64,000 nt of DNA from a bacterium (GTDB lineage: Bacteria; Myxococcota_A; Bradymonadia; UBA7976; UBA1532), in assembly GCA_030426085.1 (NCBI GenBank), contig JAUHYW010000058.1:1-64000 (forward strand), read 5' to 3'. A program made the position numbers and the translations under genes. Below the pieces are notes generated by a model. The model was given only the letters and a program-made list of their open reading frames with translations, did not search any database and was not told where the DNA came from. Shown here one piece after another: positions 60,186-64,000 of this stretch. Numbering within the stretch: the stretch's first letter is position 1; each line of letters starts with the position of its first letter.

Positions 60186-61321
60186 CACGGTCGAAAGACA
60201 TCAGCCTGCCGGGGCACATTGCCCAGGTCCTGGCGCAGAAGGACCTGGACATCATCAGGGTCCAGGGGGTCGAAGAAGACGCAACGACCGGGGGGTGCCG
60301 TGTCGACTTGCTGATTCTGGTGCGCCTCTCGATGCGCGAGGATGGCGCTGCCCCGCGCCCGGTGCCAGCGTCGGTCACCCTCATCATCGATCCGGCGCTC
60401 GAAATGGTCGCGGTCGAGTATCTGGCCATCCGCGCCGCGGGCGAGGCCTACGAGCCATTCTTGACGGCGTTCGGCGTTCCCGACGCCGACTGGGCTGCCG
60501 GCAACCCGCCGTCGGCGCCGGGGCCGATATCCGGGCGGCTGTATGAGATGCACAGCGACCCGGAGCCGCACTGGATGCGGGTCGACGCGGGGGTGGAGTC
60601 CGACGCCAGCCCGAGCCGCCCGGTCGACCATGCCTGGCCCGAGGGCACGCTCCTGCGCCCGCCCGTCGAGGCGCCCCTGCGCGGTCCCCGGCTCTTCGTC
60701 GCGATGAGCGTGCCCGCCGAGGGCGTCGAGGGCTCGGTGGTGCCTACCGTGCTCGGCGGGCTGTTGGGCGCCGGGGTCGCGCTCGTCATCGGCGGGCACC
60801 CGACGGTGACCCCGCTGCTCGACATGCTCGTCAGCGCCTGGGTCGGCAACGCGGAGCTGGTCGAGGTGCACCAGCTCCGCCGGTTCCCCCGGTCCGAACA
60901 TCTGACGACCCTCGGCCCGTTCATCTGGCACGGGGTCGCTCCCGAGGGCGACCTCGAGCCCACCCTGCCGCCGCTCGACGTCGAGCTCGCCGAGATGCGC
61001 CAAGCGATGGTGGCCGACGTCGACGCCGCGCTGTTCCTCGGGGGCGCGATGCCGAGCGAGTCGCTCAGTGACCCGCCCGGGCTGCGGCATGAGTTCGACC
61101 TCTTCCGCGAAGCGCAGCCCGATGCCCCGGCGCTGCTGTCCGCCATGCTCGGCGGCTACGTGCAGCATGTGCTGATCCCTGCGGCCGACAACGGGGAGGT
61201 CGAGACCGCCGACGGGCTCGACGCCGATGGTCGGCGGCGACTGTGGGCCGAGACCGAGCCGCGCGAGCTGGTCTACATGGTGCTCGAGCGCCTGGTGGCC
61301 GGACGAAGGGGGCGGGGCTGA
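60182..61321 (+). CDS. SLOG-domain-like protein
   Basis: A 379-residue protein. From about residue 175 it follows the SLOG cluster-3 pattern: PRLFVAMSVPAEGVEGSVVP (FxS-like start), VALVIGGHPTVTPLL (GGHPxxxPL), ELVEVHQLRRFP, then a VDAALFLGGAMPSESLSDP (VFIGGxxG-like), RHEFDLFREAQPDAP and LSAMLGGYV. SLOG domains are Rossmannoid, bind or make nucleotide signals, and are frequent in conflict systems. The first 110 residues are unassigned. ATG overlaps the previous stop. Confidence 0.65.
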   Translation: MTRSKDISLPGHIAQVLAQKDLDIIRVQGVEEDATTGGCRVDLLILVRLSMREDGAAPRPVPASVTLIIDPALEMVAVEYLAIRAAGEAYEPFLTAFGVPDADWAAGNPPSAPGPISGRLYEMHSDPEPHWMRVDAGVESDASPSRPVDHAWPEGTLLRPPVEAPLRGPRLFVAMSVPAEGVEGSVVPTVLGGLLGAGVALVIGGHPTVTPLLDMLVSAWVGNAELVEVHQLRRFPRSEHLTTLGPFIWHGVAPEGDLEPTLPPLDVELAEMRQAMVADVDAALFLGGAMPSESLSDPPGLRHEFDLFREAQPDAPALLSAMLGGYVQHVLIPAADNGEVETADGLDADGRRRLWAETEPRELVYMVLERLVAGRRGRG

Positions 61322-61392
61322 TGTCGGCGCGATCATACGCCGTCGCCGCCGCGATGGCGCTCGCCGAGTTCCTCGGGGCCGCCGAGGGGTGA
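61321..61392 (+). CDS. Mini-ORF of 23 residues between SLOG-like and methylase genes
   Basis: MSARSYAVAAAMALAEFLGA and three more residues. It starts in TGATG with the SLOG-like stop and ends in GGTGA overlapping the next GTG. It may simply couple translation between its neighbours rather than give a functional peptide. Confidence 0.4.
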   Translation: MSARSYAVAAAMALAEFLGAAEG

Positions 61393-64000
61393 CCGCCGCC
61401 GTCGCCCGCATCGGCGTGTGGCACGAGTGCCTCGACGTCGACACGCTCCGCCGCCTCGTGGAGTTGCTCGGCGCGCGGCGTGCCGACGAGCGCGCGCTCG
61501 GCGTCCAGCTCGAGGAACTCATCGCGCTCGGCGCGCTTCGCCGGCTGGCGCGCCGACGAGTGGCGGTGGTGCACCCATCCGGGCACCAGGCCGAGCCCGT
61601 GGCGTTCGACAGCGCCGCCGCCCGGGCCGCGGCGCTGGCCTCACTCGCTGTCGACGTCGCGCACCGCGCCGACCAGCGCGCGCTCCTGCGCGCGCTGGGG
61701 TCGGGAGGGGTCGGGCTGGCGGCTGGCGCCGAGGTGCAGCAGATCGAGGTGGCGGTCCGGCTCAACACCAGGGCCATGCTCCGCCTCGGCCGACCGGTGG
61801 TGGGGCTCACACTCGACGGGCGCCTCGTCGTCGATGACGGTCCATGGCCCGACCCGGCGTGGACAGCGCGGGTCGGCTTCGAGGCGGCTCTGCGCGACGC
61901 CGCGCAGACCGGACGGGGCGCGGCGGTCTGGGTCTCGCCCTGCGGCCGCAGCGGGCTGGCCCTGCCGCCGGCCGGCGCACGCTGGGTGCAGCTCGTCGGC
62001 TCGGGGCCGCGGCCCCGGGTCCGCCTCGTCGACGAGCGCATGCGGGGCGGCCCCATGCCCTGGGCCGCCGGCCTCGATGCCCTGGTTCGGGCGGTTTCGA
62101 ACACAACGCCGATGCCGGACCGTGTGTTGGCTGCGATCGTCGCCGCCGCTCGGGCGACCGCGGCACCGCTCGCCTGGTGGGTCCAGGCCCCCGAGGGGGC
62201 CGTCCTCGACCTGCCCCCGTGGGACGACCGCGATCCGGACGGCTGGGAGGTCGGCGATCCGCTGGTCGACCTGCAAACCCCGGCGACGCCGGCGACGGTC
62301 GCCGATCGCTCGTCGCTCGCCCCGCCGGTCGGCGCTGTGCTCTGGGCGATCGACGACGAGACCGAGACCCGGGCGTGGGCGGTGCTCACGGCGGGCGGCT
62401 GGGCTCCCCTGCCCCGCGATGGCGCGTGGCTCGATCTCGTCGCACGCGACGAGGCGATCAGCCGATGGTGGCCGGGCGTGCCAGCCGACGTCGCCGGCGC
62501 GCACCTCGTCGTCGTGCCGGGCGATGTCGGCCTCGACGCGCTCGCCGTCATCGCCGATGCGGTCGAGCGCCCGGCGGGCCTCGACAGGCTCGCGCTCGTC
62601 TCCGGGCCCGCGGTGATCGTCGACGACTGCCCGGACCCGCGCCGGCGGGCTGCGCGCTGGGAAGCCCGGGCCCGCACGCAGGCCGTCGGCGAGCTGCTCA
62701 CCGACGGCCTGCCGACGGTCGACTGGGGGCGGCTCGACGAGCGCCGGGTGTATGCCGACGAGCCCGCTGAGGAGCTGCTCGCCGCGGCGCCCGAGCATCG
62801 CGCGCAGCTCGGCAAGCGACTGCGGCGCGGCCCCGACTCGAGCCCGCCGCTGCCGGGCCCCTGGCGATTCATCGATGGGGCCGCCACGCTGCGGGGCAGC
62901 GGCGGGCTTGCGAGCACGCGAGACCGGCGCGTGCGTCGACGCAAGGGCCCGGGCGGGCGCCCGAAGCGGCTCTCGGTGGAGCAATACCTTGGCGTCCGGA
63001 TGCGCCTGGCCCGGGAGGGCCAGGCCACCACCGACGTCGACATCTGCCGCGAGCTCGCCGTGGGCGGTGTCGAGGTCAGCCGGACCGTGGTGCGGCAGCG
63101 CCGTCTCGAGGCCGAGGCGGCCGGTCTGCTCGAGCTCGGCGCCGAGGTCATCACCGCCGGCCTCGAGACCCCGGCCGCGGTGCCCGCGTCGGCATCGGCG
63201 CCCCCGGAGGCAGCGCCGTTCATCTCGATCGCCGGCAGCAAGGCGAGGCTGCTGCCGCACCTGCTCGAGGCAACGCCGGAGGGCCGACTGCCCCTGGTGG
63301 TCGAGCCGTGCCTCGGCGGCGGCAGTTGGCTCCTGGCGCTCGCGGCGGCCGGCCGCTTCGACCGCGCGATCGCGTCGGACCAGGACCCCGACATCATCGC
63401 GATGTGGCGTGGGGTCCAGCAGGACCCCGACCAGGTGTTCGAAATCGCCTCGGGGATCCCGTGGACCCGCGAGGCCTTCTACGCCACCCGAGTTCGCCTC
63501 TCGACGATGACAGGGATCGAGCGTGCCGGCGCCGCGCTGTACATCAACCGGCGGGCGTACAACGGCGTGTTCCCCCGGCGAGGGCAGGGGCAACACCTGA
63601 ACGTGAGCTGCGGCGACAAGAAACGCCTGGTGGTTTCGCAGGCCGATTTGCGCCGCATCTCGCGGCTGGTGCGGAACGTCGAGTTCCGTTGCGCAGACGC
63701 CGAGCGGGTCATCCGGGGGCTGGGGCCCGACCGGCGCGGCGTGGTCGTCTACGCCGACGTGCCCTACTGGCCCGTCGCGAAGAGCAGCTCGTTCGTCTAC
63801 GGCGCCTTCTACGCTGGCGACCACGTCAGGATGGTCGCCGCCCTCCGCGAGCATGGGCAGCTCGGCGGGCTCGGCCTGCTGTCCAACCACAGCAACGCGC
63901 CGGTCCAGCGGTTGATCGAGGCCGCCGACGGCCGCATGAGGTGGGTCACGGCTTGGCGCTCGGTCAGCAGCGACCCTGAGACGCGGGGTGGCACGCCGGA
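61389..64000 (+). CDS. Large protein with C-terminal D12-class (Dam-like) adenine methyltransferase, truncated by window end
   Basis: Open from GTG 61389 to the window end without a stop, at least 870 codons. Residues 1 to about 590 are unassigned. A basic linker (TRDRRVRRRKGPGGRPKRLS) and an HTH-like stretch (ATTDVDICRELAVGGVEVSR) precede the methylase at about 610-870. There ISIAGSKARLLPHLLE and VVEPCLGGGSW form the AdoMet site, LYINRRAYNGVFPRRGQG matches the D12 NRxxYNG block, VVYADVPYW is the catalytic motif (DVPY for DPPY), and LLSNHSN and RSVSSDPETRGG follow. It should methylate adenine N6. Fusion or readthrough of two genes is unresolved. Confidence 0.72.
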   Translation, partial: MTAAVARIGVWHECLDVDTLRRLVELLGARRADERALGVQLEELIALGALRRLARRRVAVVHPSGHQAEPVAFDSAAARAAALASLAVDVAHRADQRALLRALGSGGVGLAAGAEVQQIEVAVRLNTRAMLRLGRPVVGLTLDGRLVVDDGPWPDPAWTARVGFEAALRDAAQTGRGAAVWVSPCGRSGLALPPAGARWVQLVGSGPRPRVRLVDERMRGGPMPWAAGLDALVRAVSNTTPMPDRVLAAIVAAARATAAPLAWWVQAPEGAVLDLPPWDDRDPDGWEVGDPLVDLQTPATPATVADRSSLAPPVGAVLWAIDDETETRAWAVLTAGGWAPLPRDGAWLDLVARDEAISRWWPGVPADVAGAHLVVVPGDVGLDALAVIADAVERPAGLDRLALVSGPAVIVDDCPDPRRRAARWEARARTQAVGELLTDGLPTVDWGRLDERRVYADEPAEELLAAAPEHRAQLGKRLRRGPDSSPPLPGPWRFIDGAATLRGSGGLASTRDRRVRRRKGPGGRPKRLSVEQYLGVRMRLAREGQATTDVDICRELAVGGVEVSRTVVRQRRLEAEAAGLLELGAEVITAGLETPAAVPASASAPPEAAPFISIAGSKARLLPHLLEATPEGRLPLVVEPCLGGGSWLLALAAAGRFDRAIASDQDPDIIAMWRGVQQDPDQVFEIASGIPWTREAFYATRVRLSTMTGIERAGAALYINRRAYNGVFPRRGQGQHLNVSCGDKKRLVVSQADLRRISRLVRNVEFRCADAERVIRGLGPDRRGVVVYADVPYWPVAKSSSFVYGAFYAGDHVRMVAALREHGQLGGLGLLSNHSNAPVQRLIEAADGRMRWVTAWRSVSSDPETRGGTP

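Larger units (their letters stand above)
45948..64000. mobile_element. Left portion of an integrative element (prophage-like)
   Basis: A terminal tyrosine recombinase is followed by a 300-bp iteron region, a leftward operon of eleven mostly small overlapping genes, a divergent XRE/XRE switch with paired operators, and a rightward operon of nine genes still open at the window end. Almost all starts overlap the preceding stop (ATGA, GTGA, TGATG). Gene content is unlike the flanking chromosome. The layout resembles the integration, immunity and early regions of a temperate phage. No capsid, terminase or conjugation gene is in view, so phage versus other element is unresolved. Confidence 0.75.

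Noticed and set aside
60095-63397. 1100-codon open frame on the minus strand
   Set aside because: Ser/Arg/Pro-rich composition, no ribosome site, and the + strand carries SLOG and methylase motifs over the same bases.
45948-64000. Calling the element a confirmed prophage
   Set aside because: No terminase, capsid, tail or lysis gene is in view; integrase plus switch layout also fits satellites and other integrative elements.

Overview
The window is high-GC bacterial DNA, with strong G/C preference at third codon positions in every convincing gene. It looks chromosomal and most likely comes from a myxobacterium-like member of Myxococcota. This is an inference from gene style: Cys-lipobox proteins with DA/PE/GE-rich linkers, NGxDDDGDG calcium-loop repeats, a YncE-type propeller fused to a di-haem peroxidase, a Ser/Thr kinase with a proline-rich tail and TM segment, and two sigma-54 activators. 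No rRNA or tRNA gene was found.

Bases 1-785 hold no gene but a decaying tandem array with a 42-43 bp period. From 785 to 22795 comes ordinary chromosome: an orphan phosphorothioate-dependent HNH nuclease (1301-2251), a run of secreted lipoproteins (2273-8096), LysR, a phosphodiesterase-like lipoprotein, PPOX/ALDH/Ser-Thr kinase (11266-14759), a hemN-PAS histidine kinase pair divergent from an NtrC-type regulator (14860-19433), a CysJ-like flavoprotein carrying two G11 tracts, a zinc-ribbon membrane protein and a ZIP-like transporter.

Bases 22870-25745 are a complete IS1-superfamily element with 18-bp perfect inverted repeats and an 8-bp target duplication. At about 2.9 kb it is some three times the usual IS1 size, because it carries an XRE regulator and a sigma-region-4-like protein as passengers. 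Just beyond it lies a CHAT-like/Clp-N/FHA protein.

Bases 28237-45855 return to chromosome: DksA-like factor, a three-gene operon (PopT/DUF368 lipid carrier transporter and two alpha/beta hydrolases), an ECF sigma/AhpD-like pair, a GAF-sigma54 activator behind a large palindrome, a second 42-43 bp array (34969-35534), a quinone oxidoreductase, several lipoproteins including a lysyl-oxidase-like protein, and a LysR/metallo-hydrolase divergent pair.

From 45948 to the right end lies one integrative element, probably a prophage or related element whose other end is outside the window. It has a tyrosine recombinase, 22-23 bp iterons, a leftward operon of tightly overlapping small genes (53864 down to 47797), two XRE regulators diverging from a 12-bp gap with a matching operator pair (ATRTGCG-N5-CGCAYAT), and a rightward operon (54716 to the window end) in which every gene after the first overlaps the previous stop. 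The rightward operon encodes mostly unknown proteins, plus DUF2786-like, YkgJ-type Cys-cluster, ASCH-like, SLOG-like and Dam-type methyltransferase domains. The element's sigma-like protein is homologous to the one carried by the IS element, which links the two mobile units.
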